Source: Clostridiales bacterium (GTDB lineage Bacteria; Bacillota; Clostridia; Oscillospirales; Acutalibacteraceae). From it: 7,303 bases of DNA. The DNA lies in contig JAAYFA010000176.1 of the NCBI GenBank assembly GCA_012728445.1, positions 1-7,303 of the forward strand, read 5' to 3'. Below are positions 1 through 6,770 of this stretch, in pieces. Positions within the stretch are counted from its first letter, which is position 1. Each line of letters begins with the position of its first letter. The notes beneath the pieces are model-generated. The model was not told where the DNA came from, did not search any database, and saw only the letters and a list, made by a program, of their open reading frames with translations. The position numbers and the translations under genes were made by a program.

Positions 1-629
1 CCATTGGTCTTAAAGATGCTTTTAAAGCTAAAGGCGCCGCGCTCGGCATGACCATTGTTCAAGAAGAAGGCTACTCCACGGGCGATAAAGATTTCAAAAG
101 CCAAATGACCAACATCAAATCAAAGAATCCCGACGTGGTGTTCTGTCCCAACTATTACCAAGAAGTCGGACTCATGGTCACACAAGCGCGTGAAGCCGGG
201 ATTGCAGTTCCCTTCCTCGGTGGCGACGGTTGGGCGGGCGTTAAAGATTACGCATCTGCCAAAGATCTTGAAGGCTGTGTTTTCACCTCCGGCTATGCTT
301 CCGGCTCAACAGAAGAAGTAAAAGCGTTTGAAGCAGAATACAAAGCCAAATACGGCGAAGATACACTGAACATGTTCTCCGCCACATCCTACGACGCAGC
401 GATGGTCCTTTGCAACGCGCTGAAAGTTGCCGAAGAAAAAGGTGGTATGAAGACCGGTTCCGCAGAATACAAACAAGCCGTTATCGATGCAATCAGAGAT
501 AAGAGTGCCGGTGTTAAAGGCATAACAAGCCCCAACGGCTACACCTTTGACGCGAAAAACAACCCCATTAAGCCGGTTGTCATCATTAAGCTTGTCAACG
601 GTGACGAGGTCTTTGGACAAACTTATTAA
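1..629 (+). CDS. livK: LivK-type branched-chain amino acid binding protein, C-terminal part (5' end outside window)
   Basis: This is the substrate-binding subunit of a branched-chain amino acid ABC transporter. In Firmicutes it is normally a lipoprotein held outside the membrane, where it captures Leu, Ile or Val and delivers it to LivH/LivM. The reading frame is already open at base 3 and gives 208 residues up to the TAA at 627-629. The ATG at 48 is internal and is not the real start. The sequence matches the type 1 periplasmic binding fold (Peripla_BP_6). It has a 'TGDKDFKSQM' segment, then 'NPDVVFCPNYYQE', then 'PFLGGDGW', and a closing strand near 'VVIIKLVNG'. The signal peptide and N-terminal lobe lie left of the window. 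Its place directly before livHMGF supports the call. The ligand cannot be read from this half; related proteins can bind other amino acids, amides or urea. Confidence 0.93.
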   Translation, partial: IGLKDAFKAKGAALGMTIVQEEGYSTGDKDFKSQMTNIKSKNPDVVFCPNYYQEVGLMVTQAREAGIAVPFLGGDGWAGVKDYASAKDLEGCVFTSGYASGSTEEVKAFEAEYKAKYGEDTLNMFSATSYDAAMVLCNALKVAEEKGGMKTGSAEYKQAVIDAIRDKSAGVKGITSPNGYTFDAKNNPIKPVVIIKLVNGDEVFGQTY

Positions 630-672
630 TCCACAAAACTATACAATCACTCGGGCACTAAAATGACCTTTG

Positions 673-705
673 CTGCCTTGTGCAGTTACCAACTGCACAA
701 GGCAG
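673..705 (+). promoter_or_regulatory. Perfect 15-bp hairpin between livK and livH (attenuator or mRNA 3'-end stabiliser)
   Basis: Bases 673-687 pair perfectly with 691-705, leaving only a 3-nt ACC loop; a G-U pair at 672/706 could extend the stem. A T-rich but interrupted tract follows (706-719), so termination is probably partial. It lies in the 121-nt gap between the binding protein and the first permease gene. In comparable operons such a structure lets the binding protein be made in excess over the membrane subunits, by partial termination or by protecting the upstream mRNA. The structure is seen directly; its role is inferred. Confidence 0.75.
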
Positions 706-735
706 TCTACTTTATTCTTGCAGGCAAAGGCCTTT

Positions 736-742
736 GAAAGGA
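736..742 (+). promoter_or_regulatory. livH ribosome binding site
   Basis: GAAAGGA lies 8 nt before the ATG at 751. It decides the livH start. The same frame is open back to a TTG at 670, but that extension runs through the hairpin at 673-705 and has no membrane-protein character. The ATG at 742 overlaps this site. Confidence 0.75.
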
Positions 743-750
743 TGACATCC

Positions 751-1638
751 ATGTCTGTGTTTTCTACCATTTTTACTCAGCTTATGAACGGTTTACAAAC
801 CGGTTCCGTATACGCGCTTGTCGCTTTGGGCTACAGCATGGTATATGGTATTATACTTTTACTCAACTTCGCACACGGTGACATTATCATGGTGGGGGCC
901 TATACGGCGTGGCTGTTTATGGTGAATTTCGGTCAATCCCCTTGGGTTGCCGTTATTGCCGCCATAGCCGCCTGTACGGTGCTCGGCGTGGTCATTGAAA
1001 AAGTCGCGTACACACCCTTGCGCAAAGCGCCACGGCTGTCGCTGCTGATAACCGCTATCGGCATTTCCTTTTTGTTGGAAAACTTGGCGCAGCTTATCTT
1101 TGGTGCGGGTGCAAGGCCCGTGCCGACGATTATTGATGTTGCGCCTGTTACGATTGGCTCGGTCAGTATAAGCGGCACAGCGATTGTTACCATCATCGTT
1201 TCCGTTGTTTCGATGATTTTACTCAACTTGCTGATTAAAAAGTCAAAAATGGGCAAAGCCATGCGCGCCGTGTCGGAAGATACCGGTGCGGCACAGTTGA
1301 TGGGTATCAGTTTGAACAAAACGATAACCTTCACCTTTGCGGTAGGTTCCGCCCTAGCAGGTATAGGTTCTGTTTTATATTGTGCCGCTTATCCCCAGGC
1401 TTCGCCGACGATGGGCGCTATGCTCGGCCTGAAGGCTTTCGTTGCCGCGGTACTGGGTGGTATCGGTTCCATCCCCGGGGCTATGATAGGTGGCTTTGCC
1501 ATCGGCCTTGCCGAGGCAGGAGCATCTGCGTTGGGGCTCTCGGTATGGAAAGATGCAGTTGTGTTCGCCATACTCATCGTTGTTCTTGTGGTGAAGCCCA
1601 CCGGGTTACTCGGGCGAAACCTTCAAGAGAAGGTTTAG
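751..1638 (+). CDS. livH: LivH, branched-chain amino acid ABC transporter permease
   Basis: This is one of the two inner-membrane permease subunits; it forms the transport channel with LivM and is driven by LivG and LivF. The protein of 295 residues is the usual LivH length and is mostly hydrophobic. Family marks are 'LNFAHGDIIMVGAY' (residues 38-51), the cytoplasmic loop 'MGKAMRAVSEDTGAAQLMGI' (167-186) that contacts the ATPases, 'LKAFVAAVLGGIGSIPGAM' (227-245), and the C-terminal 'VVKPTGLLG' (280-288). I count about eight membrane segments by eye. The start at 751 is chosen from the ribosome binding site and the match to the normal N-terminus. It follows livK after a hairpin-containing gap, and livM begins 12 nt after its stop. 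It carries no visible defects. Confidence 0.95.
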   Translation: MSVFSTIFTQLMNGLQTGSVYALVALGYSMVYGIILLLNFAHGDIIMVGAYTAWLFMVNFGQSPWVAVIAAIAACTVLGVVIEKVAYTPLRKAPRLSLLITAIGISFLLENLAQLIFGAGARPVPTIIDVAPVTIGSVSISGTAIVTIIVSVVSMILLNLLIKKSKMGKAMRAVSEDTGAAQLMGISLNKTITFTFAVGSALAGIGSVLYCAAYPQASPTMGAMLGLKAFVAAVLGGIGSIPGAMIGGFAIGLAEAGASALGLSVWKDAVVFAILIVVLVVKPTGLLGRNLQEKV

Positions 1639-1642
1639 AGGG
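1638..1642 (+). promoter_or_regulatory. livM ribosome binding site
   Basis: GAGGG overlaps the last base of the livH stop codon and lies 8 nt before the ATG at 1651. It favours that ATG over the in-frame GTG at 1642, which overlaps the site itself. Confidence 0.7.
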
Positions 1643-1650
1643 TGGGTAAT

Positions 1651-2694
1651 ATGAAACAAACGACAAATAAAATGCCCATGTGGCTAAGATACGTTATCAA
1701 CATCATTGTTTTTTTTGTTCTTTTTGGCGGCAGTACGGGTTTAGTAAACTCCAGTATTATTTCGACATACTATACAAGGATTATCGTCTTGTGCGGTATC
1801 AATATGATTTTGGCCTTGTCCCTAAACATTGCCACAGGCTACCTTGGCCAACTGCCCTTGGGGCACGCAGGCTTTATGGCGCTTGGCGCATATGCGTCGG
1901 CCATATTCATGCGCAGCGTCACGGTTTCCCCAAGCGCCATCTTCCCGCTTGGCATATTGATTGGCGGGGTAACGGCAGCCTTCGTCGGCTTTCTTATCGG
2001 TATACCGGCGCTGCGTCTTAAAGGCGACTATTTGGCCATTATCACCTTGGGATTTGGTGAGATTATACGCGTTGTCCTGCTGAATATTGACAGTGTGCTG
2101 GGCTTTAAGTTTACCTACGGTGCGGCCTCGCTCAAAAATATCCCGAAAACCACGAACTTCTTCAACACTTTTCTTTGCGTTGCAATCACCTGTTTTGTCA
2201 TTCACACCATTATGAAATCTCGCCACGGCAGAGCCACGCTAGCCATACGGGACAACGAAATTGCGGCGGAAGCCTGCGGCATCAACACCACTTATTACAA
2301 AACATTTGGCTTTACGCTATCGGCGTTTTTCGCCGGCGTTGCGGGCGCACTGTATGCCGGCTATATTGGCGTGCTGAGCCCCTCGGCTTTCGGGTTTATG
2401 AAATCCATTGAAATCTTGGTCATGGTCGTACTCGGCGGCATGGGCTCTATGATAGGCTCCATTATATCCGCAACGGCGCTGACCGCTCTGCCCGAAATGT
2501 TACGTGCATTTTCGCAGTACCGTATGATTGCCTACTCACTGCTACTCGTCATCGTTATGATCTTCAAGCCAACAGGCCTGATGGGCAATTATGATTTTTC
2601 GCTGAGTTCCTTGATCGGAAAAATTGGCGGCAAATCAAAACCAAAGTCTAAAACAAAGACCAAGCCTGAAAAGGATGGTGAGACCAATGAGTAA
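1651..2694 (+). CDS. livM: LivM, branched-chain amino acid ABC transporter permease
   Basis: This is the second membrane permease of the transporter, pairing with LivH. The 347-residue product has several hydrophobic membrane segments. Conserved LivM landmarks are 'GYLGQLPLGHAGFMALGAYA' (residues 63-82), 'RLKGDYLAIITLGFGEIIR' (122-140), the ATPase-contacting loop 'GRATLAIRDNEIAAEACGI' (193-211), 'VVLGGMGSMIGS' (259-270) and 'FKPTGLMG' (305-312). The C-terminal tail (about 328-347) is strongly charged. It is made of alternating Lys with Ser, Thr or Pro and then acidic residues, and it lies beyond the conserved core. The livG start codon lies inside the end of this gene (8-nt overlap), so translation of the two is probably coupled. 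Confidence 0.95.
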   Translation: MKQTTNKMPMWLRYVINIIVFFVLFGGSTGLVNSSIISTYYTRIIVLCGINMILALSLNIATGYLGQLPLGHAGFMALGAYASAIFMRSVTVSPSAIFPLGILIGGVTAAFVGFLIGIPALRLKGDYLAIITLGFGEIIRVVLLNIDSVLGFKFTYGAASLKNIPKTTNFFNTFLCVAITCFVIHTIMKSRHGRATLAIRDNEIAAEACGINTTYYKTFGFTLSAFFAGVAGALYAGYIGVLSPSAFGFMKSIEILVMVVLGGMGSMIGSIISATALTALPEMLRAFSQYRMIAYSLLLVIVMIFKPTGLMGNYDFSLSSLIGKIGGKSKPKSKTKTKPEKDGETNE

Positions 2695-3514
2695 GCTTTT
2701 ACCGGTGCCCAGCAGAGGAATGATTCCGGAACGCGATATCGAAAGCCCACCTGTATTGGAAGCGATTCATTTGGGCGTTGATTTTGGCGGACTTGTAGCG
2801 GTGGATGACTTTCACCTGCTTATCGGCCGCACGGAAATATCCGGCCTGATAGGACCCAACGGCGCCGGAAAAACCACTGTTTTTAACTTGCTGACAAAAG
2901 TCTATCAGCCGACCCGCGGCACCATACTGCTCGGGGACAAAGACACGGCGGGCATGAACACCAGCCAAGTTTGCCGTGCGGGTATCGCCCGCACCTTCCA
3001 AAACATCAGGCTATTTAAAGACATGACCGTAGCGGAAAATGTTATGGTCGGACTCCATCACGATATTAAGTACCACATCCCCGGCGCTATTTTTAGAGTG
3101 CCCGGCTATTGGCGGCAGGAGAAAGCGGCGCGCGGCAAGGCCAAAGATATGCTTTCAATTTTCAACATGCAAGATATGGGCGATATAAAGGCGGGTGGCC
3201 TGCCCTATGGCGCACAGCGAAGGCTGGAAATTGTCCGTGCGCTCGCGACTGATCCCAGCATCCTGCTCCTTGACGAGCCCGCCGCCGGTATGAACCCTTC
3301 GGAAACGGCAGAGCTCATGGAGAACATCACAAAAATCCGTGACGTCTATCAGATTGCGATCATGCTTATTGAACACGACATGAAACTTGTCATGGGTATA
3401 TGTGAAGGCATTGCGGTGCTGAACTACGGTAAAATCATAGCCAAGGGCACGCCGGCGGAAATTATGTCAAACCCTGTCGTTGTCGAAGCATATTTAGGGA
3501 AGAAGGAGGCGTAA
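2687..3514 (+). CDS. livG: LivG, branched-chain amino acid ABC transporter ATPase
   Basis: This is one of two cytoplasmic ATPases that power import through LivH/LivM. The protein has 275 residues. It shows Walker A 'GPNGAGKT' (56-63), Q-loop Gln105 in 'TFQNIRLF', a signature 'LPYGAQRRLEI' (172-182), Walker B 'ILLLDEP' (192-198) with catalytic Glu197, and the switch His230 in 'IEHDM'. The signature departs from the general LSGGQ form, but this version is normal for LivG, as is the insert around residues 126-150. The ATG at 2687 overlaps the end of livM, with AAGGA 11 nt and GGTGAG 4 nt upstream. The first 20 or so residues before 'VLEAIHLGVDFGG' are an N-terminal extension that the family does not need. 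The upstream open frame back to 2624 is only a shadow of livM. Confidence 0.95.
   Translation: MSKLLPVPSRGMIPERDIESPPVLEAIHLGVDFGGLVAVDDFHLLIGRTEISGLIGPNGAGKTTVFNLLTKVYQPTRGTILLGDKDTAGMNTSQVCRAGIARTFQNIRLFKDMTVAENVMVGLHHDIKYHIPGAIFRVPGYWRQEKAARGKAKDMLSIFNMQDMGDIKAGGLPYGAQRRLEIVRALATDPSILLLDEPAAGMNPSETAELMENITKIRDVYQIAIMLIEHDMKLVMGICEGIAVLNYGKIIAKGTPAEIMSNPVVVEAYLGKKEA
3504..3509 (+). promoter_or_regulatory. livF ribosome binding site
   Basis: A full AGGAGG inside the last codons of livG lies 9 nt before the ATG at 3519. It discriminates against the ATG at 3514, whose frame stops after three codons. Confidence 0.8.
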
Positions 3515-3518
3515 TGAC

Positions 3519-4220
3519 ATGCTGAATATTCATGATATTAATGTGTATTACGGCCCTATCCATGCCATTAAAGGCGTTTCTTTCGATGTGAATGAAGGCG
3601 AGATCGTCTCCCTCATCGGTGCAAACGGTGCGGGCAAATCGACTATACTCAAAACAATCTCCGGCTTGTTGCGCACAAAAACAGGCGGTATCGACTTTTT
3701 AGGGCAAAGCCTTAACGCAACCGCCCCACATAAAATTGTCCATATGGGCGTTGCGCATATCCCCGAAGGACGTCGGATTTTCCAGCGCATGAGTGTGGAG
3801 GAAAACCTGCAAATGGGCGCCTTTACGCAGCCGAACTCCTCCATCGCCGCCTCTCTTGAGCATGTGTACGAACTGTTTCCAAGGCTCAAGGAGCGTCGCC
3901 GCCAAATCGCCGGCACACTTTCCGGCGGTGAGCAGCAAATGCTTGCCATGAGCCGCGGGCTGATGAGCAAACCAAAACTGATGATGCTCGACGAGCCATC
4001 CATGGGGCTAGCCCCCATCCTTGTACAGCAGGTTTTCAATATTATCAAAACCCTGCATGATGCCGGCACAACCATTCTGCTCGTCGAACAAAACGCCCAT
4101 ATGGCGCTTTCCATTGCGGACAGAGCCTATGTAATGGAAACCGGAAAAATCATCTTGACCGGAACAGGCGAAGAGCTTGCCAACAGCGACGAGGTTAGAA
4201 AAGCTTACCTGGTCGGGTAA
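3519..4220 (+). CDS. livF: LivF, branched-chain amino acid ABC transporter ATPase
   Basis: This is the second ATPase of the importer, partner of LivG. The 233 residues match the usual LivF length. It has Walker A 'GANGAGKST' (34-42), a canonical signature 'LSGGEQQ' (134-140), and Walker B 'MMLDEP' (155-160) with catalytic Glu159. Two positions differ from generic ABC ATPases: the Q-loop region reads 'IPEGRRIF' (81-88) with Glu in the usual Gln place, and the switch region reads 'LVEQNAH' (188-194) with Gln191 where His is usual. Both are typical of LivF and do not signal loss of function. It starts 4 nt after the livG stop and ends 18 nt before a strong terminator, so it is the last gene of the operon. 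Confidence 0.95.
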   Translation: MLNIHDINVYYGPIHAIKGVSFDVNEGEIVSLIGANGAGKSTILKTISGLLRTKTGGIDFLGQSLNATAPHKIVHMGVAHIPEGRRIFQRMSVEENLQMGAFTQPNSSIAASLEHVYELFPRLKERRRQIAGTLSGGEQQMLAMSRGLMSKPKLMMLDEPSMGLAPILVQQVFNIIKTLHDAGTTILLVEQNAHMALSIADRAYVMETGKIILTGTGEELANSDEVRKAYLVG

Positions 4221-4238
4221 CAATACAGTAAAAATCAA

Positions 4239-4272
4239 ACCGCCTTATCCGTAACGATAAGGCGGTATTTTT
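4239..4272. terminator. Bidirectional intrinsic terminator between livF and the panE-like gene
   Basis: Bases 4239-4249 pair perfectly with 4256-4266 (11-bp GC-rich stem, 6-nt loop). On the plus strand ATTTTT follows; on the minus strand TTTGATTTTT follows. The hairpin is 18 nt past the livF stop and about 19 nt past the stop of the convergent minus-strand gene, so it can end both transcription units. Confidence 0.92.
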
Positions 4273-4285
4273 ATGGTCAAAGGTT

Positions 4286-5203
4286 TTAGTAAGTTGACTC
4301 GATGGTTTTGAGCTTTTCGTAGAGCATCTCATTAATGGGTGATTTGATCCCATATTTATTTGACATCATCAAGACAGCGCCGGCGAGCATCTCCACCTCG
4401 CTGGTTCGCTTTGCCTCAACATCTTGGCGCATAGAAGGCTTACCCTGTGGGTTCAGCGTGTCAATGAGTTTTAGCCAATACGGGATGTCATCGAGCGATA
4501 TACCAATATTCTCTTTTTCGGCAAGAGGAATCACTTCGCGCATGGCGGCTATCATGACGTCCCTTGTTTGTCCCGGGTTTTGCGCATCCGAATAGTCCTG
4601 CCCAAACACCGAGACCGCTTGGTTGATGCCGACATTGAGCATAAACTTGCCCCACATTCTCTTTTTTATATCCTCTTCCACCTTGTAAGGCAGGCCCATT
4701 TTTTCAAAGAATTCGGCAACGGCTTGCACCTTGGGCGACAATTCACCGGGCTTTGTATGACCGATAAAAACCACACCCGCATTCATATAAGTCAGCCGAT
4801 TGCCCTCTTTCACCGCATCCATGCCCTGAGCAACCGTGTAAACAATGTTTTCTGTCGGGTAGGTCTTCGCAATAATTTCTTCGCTCGTTATCCCATTTAA
4901 CAGCGACACAAAGAGCGTGTTTGGCCCCACCTGGTTTTTAACCGCTTTTATCGCGTCTTCCATTGCGCCGAATTTAACGGCAAAAATAATGAGGTCCGAC
5001 GGACCGGTCCTTTCCTCCGGTAAAACATAATTAAAATCACAGCGCTCCCCGCTGCAGAAAACCCCTTCTTCACGGTATCTTTTTATGCGCGCCTCGTCTG
5101 CGACAATTCGAAGGTCTTCCTTGGCCATTTTTTTCGAAAAACGGTGGCCGACAAGTATGCCCAAAGCACCCAACCCGATTATCGACACTTTTTTAATCTC
5201 CAT
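4286..5203 (-). CDS. panE: Ketopantoate reductase family protein (PanE/ApbA, 2-dehydropantoate 2-reductase)
   Basis: The family reduces 2-dehydropantoate to pantoate with NADPH in vitamin B5/coenzyme A synthesis, in the cytoplasm. The 305-residue product has an N-terminal Rossmann fold with 'GLGALG' (10-15), 'AVKFGAMEDAI' (75-85) and 'LLNG' (101-104, Asn103 a likely active-site Asn). The C-terminal helical domain has 'MWGKFMLNVGIN' (183-194), with Lys186 as the likely catalytic Lys and Asn190 and Asn194 conserved. It also has 'SMRQD' (257-261) and Glu269 in 'RTSEVEML'. All expected catalytic positions appear present. The start at 5203 is chosen because the Rossmann fold begins there and GGAGA (5212-5216) sits 8 nt upstream; the frame is open further to 5269, but that part lacks family similarity. 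It lies 28 nt after the AlaX-like gene and probably shares its mRNA. The family has many paralogues acting on other 2-keto acids, so true PanE function is likely but not certain. Confidence 0.87.
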   Translation of the reverse strand: MEIKKVSIIGLGALGILVGHRFSKKMAKEDLRIVADEARIKRYREEGVFCSGERCDFNYVLPEERTGPSDLIIFAVKFGAMEDAIKAVKNQVGPNTLFVSLLNGITSEEIIAKTYPTENIVYTVAQGMDAVKEGNRLTYMNAGVVFIGHTKPGELSPKVQAVAEFFEKMGLPYKVEEDIKKRMWGKFMLNVGINQAVSVFGQDYSDAQNPGQTRDVMIAAMREVIPLAEKENIGISLDDIPYWLKLIDTLNPQGKPSMRQDVEAKRTSEVEMLAGAVLMMSNKYGIKSPINEMLYEKLKTIESTY

Positions 5204-5211
5204 TATTATTG

Positions 5212-5216
5212 TCTCC
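5212..5216 (-). promoter_or_regulatory. panE ribosome binding site
   Basis: On the minus strand GGAGA lies 8 nt before the ATG at 5203-5201. It fixes the start downstream of the longer open frame. Confidence 0.7.
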
Positions 5217-5231
5217 ACTTCTTTTATATCT

Positions 5232-6443
5232 TTATCCCTGTTTATTAAAATTTTTGAAATAGGCCTCAATGGTCTTCCTATCGGCCGCGGCGCTGCCTTG
5301 CAACATGGATGATCTTCCGCCGCCTCTACCGCTTATTGCTGTGTTAATCACGCGCGCATGTTGGCTCAAATCAACACTTTTACTGCCGATAACATAGGTG
5401 TAACCGCCCTCATCACTACCGGCAAAAGCGGCAAAAACATCGTCACAAAGGTCTACGCCGGCTGTAACCAAACGACGAAGGTCCGCCATATCAAAAATAG
5501 GTTCAAAAATACAAATGTTTTCTTCACGACTTGATAAAGTTTCATCGGCTAAAGTTTGTTTCGTTAAAGCATCTAACACCATTTCAACTAAACGCTGTTT
5601 TAATTGTGCATAGCTGCGCTGTGATACCGCAAGTTCCGCTTGGATTCTTTCCACTGCGTCGGCAATATCATTCGGCTTGGCGGAAAGTAAAACGGATACG
5701 GCTGTGGTATTGCGGCATTTTTCATTGTAATCCGCCAGCGCATCAAAACCGCAAAGCATACTCATACGCACCCCACCCTTGTAACGCATCACGTCCAGCA
5801 GTTTAATTATGCCAATCCGGCCCGTTGATGAAACATGTGGAGCGCAGCAGGCGCAGGTGTCGCAACCTGCCACCGTAACAATACGCACGCCCTCGGTCAA
5901 ATTAAGTTTACTGCGGTATGGAAGATCGGCTAAGGCATCCGGCGACGGATATCCCACGGTAATCTCAGCGTTTTTTACAACCGCTTCATTTGCCGCAAGC
6001 TCAATTTTTGCCATGTCCGCTTTGGTAAGCAGGCCGTCAAAGTCCAAGGTTACCGCATCACTCCCCATGTGGAAGCCGACATTATTAAAGCCGTACATCT
6101 TATAAACAATGCCCGACACAATATGCTCGCCCGTGTGGTTTTGCATACGGCGAAAGCGTTTTTGCCAGTCAATTTCCCCCTGCACTTTAACGCCTGCGGC
6201 CAGTTCCCCTGCCGTGTAGTGAACAATGCCCCGGGGCGTTTCCTGCACATCCAAAACCGCAACGCCGTTCAAGGTGCCGGTGTCCGCCGGCTGTCCACCG
6301 CCTTCGGGGAAAAAAGCAGTTTGGTCCAACACAACGTTGAACACCCCATCCCCGGGCTCGCAAGAAAGAACGGTTGCCTCAAAAGTTTTCAGTTCGCCAT
6401 TCAAATCATAAAGTTTTTGTGTTATCATTTTTATCATTTTCAT
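5232..6443 (-). CDS. AlaX-like alanyl-tRNA editing protein with C-terminal DHHA1 domain
   Basis: Free-standing relatives of the alanyl-tRNA synthetase editing domain hydrolyse Ser-tRNA(Ala) or Gly-tRNA(Ala) made by mistake. The 403 residues show an N-terminal beta-barrel motif 'FFPEGGGQPADTGTL' (44-58). The zinc-binding editing core follows, with 'HTGEH' (103-107) and 'CCAPH' (199-203), giving His103, His107, Cys199 and His203 as probable metal ligands. Then comes a Gln/Glu-rich probable coiled coil (about 262-298) and a DHHA1-type end with 'GRGGGR' (372-377). This is the long AlaX layout; the aminoacylation domain of AlaRS is absent, so it cannot charge tRNA. Cys194, Cys197 and Cys200 add to the Cys cluster around the metal site. 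The ATG at 6443 is preferred over in-frame ATGs at 6437 and 6428 because AAAGGG (6455-6450) lies 6 nt upstream. It is first in a probable two-gene operon with the panE-like gene. Its exact tRNA specificity is not readable from sequence. Confidence 0.9.
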   Translation of the reverse strand: MKMIKMITQKLYDLNGELKTFEATVLSCEPGDGVFNVVLDQTAFFPEGGGQPADTGTLNGVAVLDVQETPRGIVHYTAGELAAGVKVQGEIDWQKRFRRMQNHTGEHIVSGIVYKMYGFNNVGFHMGSDAVTLDFDGLLTKADMAKIELAANEAVVKNAEITVGYPSPDALADLPYRSKLNLTEGVRIVTVAGCDTCACCAPHVSSTGRIGIIKLLDVMRYKGGVRMSMLCGFDALADYNEKCRNTTAVSVLLSAKPNDIADAVERIQAELAVSQRSYAQLKQRLVEMVLDALTKQTLADETLSSREENICIFEPIFDMADLRRLVTAGVDLCDDVFAAFAGSDEGGYTYVIGSKSVDLSQHARVINTAISGRGGGRSSMLQGSAAADRKTIEAYFKNFNKQG

Positions 6444-6449
6444 CTTTTT

Positions 6450-6455
6450 CCCTTT
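6450..6455 (-). promoter_or_regulatory. Ribosome binding site of the AlaX-like gene
   Basis: On the minus strand AAAGGG lies 6 nt before the ATG at 6443-6441. Spacing to the next in-frame ATG (6437) would be 12 nt, which is less favourable. Confidence 0.65.
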
Positions 6456-6481
6456 AGCTATTTTTGCTTTTCTCTTTTAAA

Positions 6482-6510
6482 AGTATATACATCTTCGCTT
6501 TGCCTGTCAA
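6482..6510 (-). promoter_or_regulatory. Sigma-A type promoter of the alaX-panE unit
   Basis: On the minus strand there is a perfect -35 TTGACA (6510-6505), a 17-nt spacer (6504-6488) and a -10 TATACT (6487-6482) with one mismatch to TATAAT. Transcription should begin near 6475, leaving a leader of about 30 nt before the ATG at 6443. No operator-like repeat or riboswitch fits in so short a leader, which suggests constitutive expression. Confidence 0.82.
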
Positions 6511-6770
6511 TTGCGAGCTTGTGTTGGGATTTGAAATTTTTCATTTTACGAAGCCCCATGAACAACAATCGTTGGCTAATTTCGGTTGGCACGAAAACAA
6601 GCAAGCCACTCTACGAAATTTAGTGTAAGGTAGCTTGCTTGTTTTTTCTTTATTAATACAGGTTTCAAAACTTTTACTAAAGTGCCTGTCTCTATTGGCT
6701 TTAATTGTACTCTAGATATCTTTAATAATAAAGGTATATTCGTCAAATATAAAGAGATAGGTCGAATTGA
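6511..6770. other. AT-rich intergenic stretch without a convincing gene
   Basis: This lies between the leftward alaX promoter and the kinase fragment. Bases 6631-6780 are about 31% GC by hand count, clearly poorer than the flanking genes. It contains the hairpin at 6594-6645. A 56-codon plus-strand open frame (6634-6804) has no ATG and no ribosome binding site, although its translation looks somewhat protein-like ('KYKEIGRIEAERIY'). Minus-strand frames through here run antisense into the kinase fragment and match nothing I know. I see no promoter for the kinase fragment. Confidence 0.6.
6594..6650 (+). terminator. Orphan terminator-like hairpin
   Basis: Bases 6594-6606 pair perfectly with 6633-6645 (13 bp). 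A CACT/AGTG pairing (6607-6610 with 6622-6625) can extend the structure inward. On the plus strand the stem runs into TTTTTTCTTTATT, as in an intrinsic terminator; on the minus strand only a four-T run follows. No plus-strand gene precedes it within the window, so what it terminates is unclear. Confidence 0.6.

Noticed and set aside
670..750. N-terminal extension of livH from the TTG at 670
   Set aside because: The extension runs through the intercistronic hairpin, lacks a ribosome binding site and does not resemble a LivH N-terminus; the ATG at 751 has a good site.
3548..4114. 188-residue minus-strand open frame opposite livF
   Set aside because: It lies entirely antisense to a gene with all ABC ATPase motifs, has no recognisable domain, and is explained by codon bias of the sense gene.
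3591..4115. LivF lacking the usual Q-loop Gln and switch His
   Set aside because: Glu and Gln at these places are normal for the LivF family, so this is not a sign of inactivation.
6069..6623. 184-residue plus-strand open frame over the start of the AlaX-like gene
   Set aside because: It is antisense to the AlaX editing domain and its promoter, with no domain similarity; the Phe/Cys-rich end comes from AT-rich DNA.
6695..6730. Possible plus-strand promoter (TTGGCT or TTGTAC with AT-rich -10) before the kinase fragment
   Set aside because: No pairing of boxes with 16-18 nt spacing gave a credible -10; AT-rich DNA produces such matches by chance.
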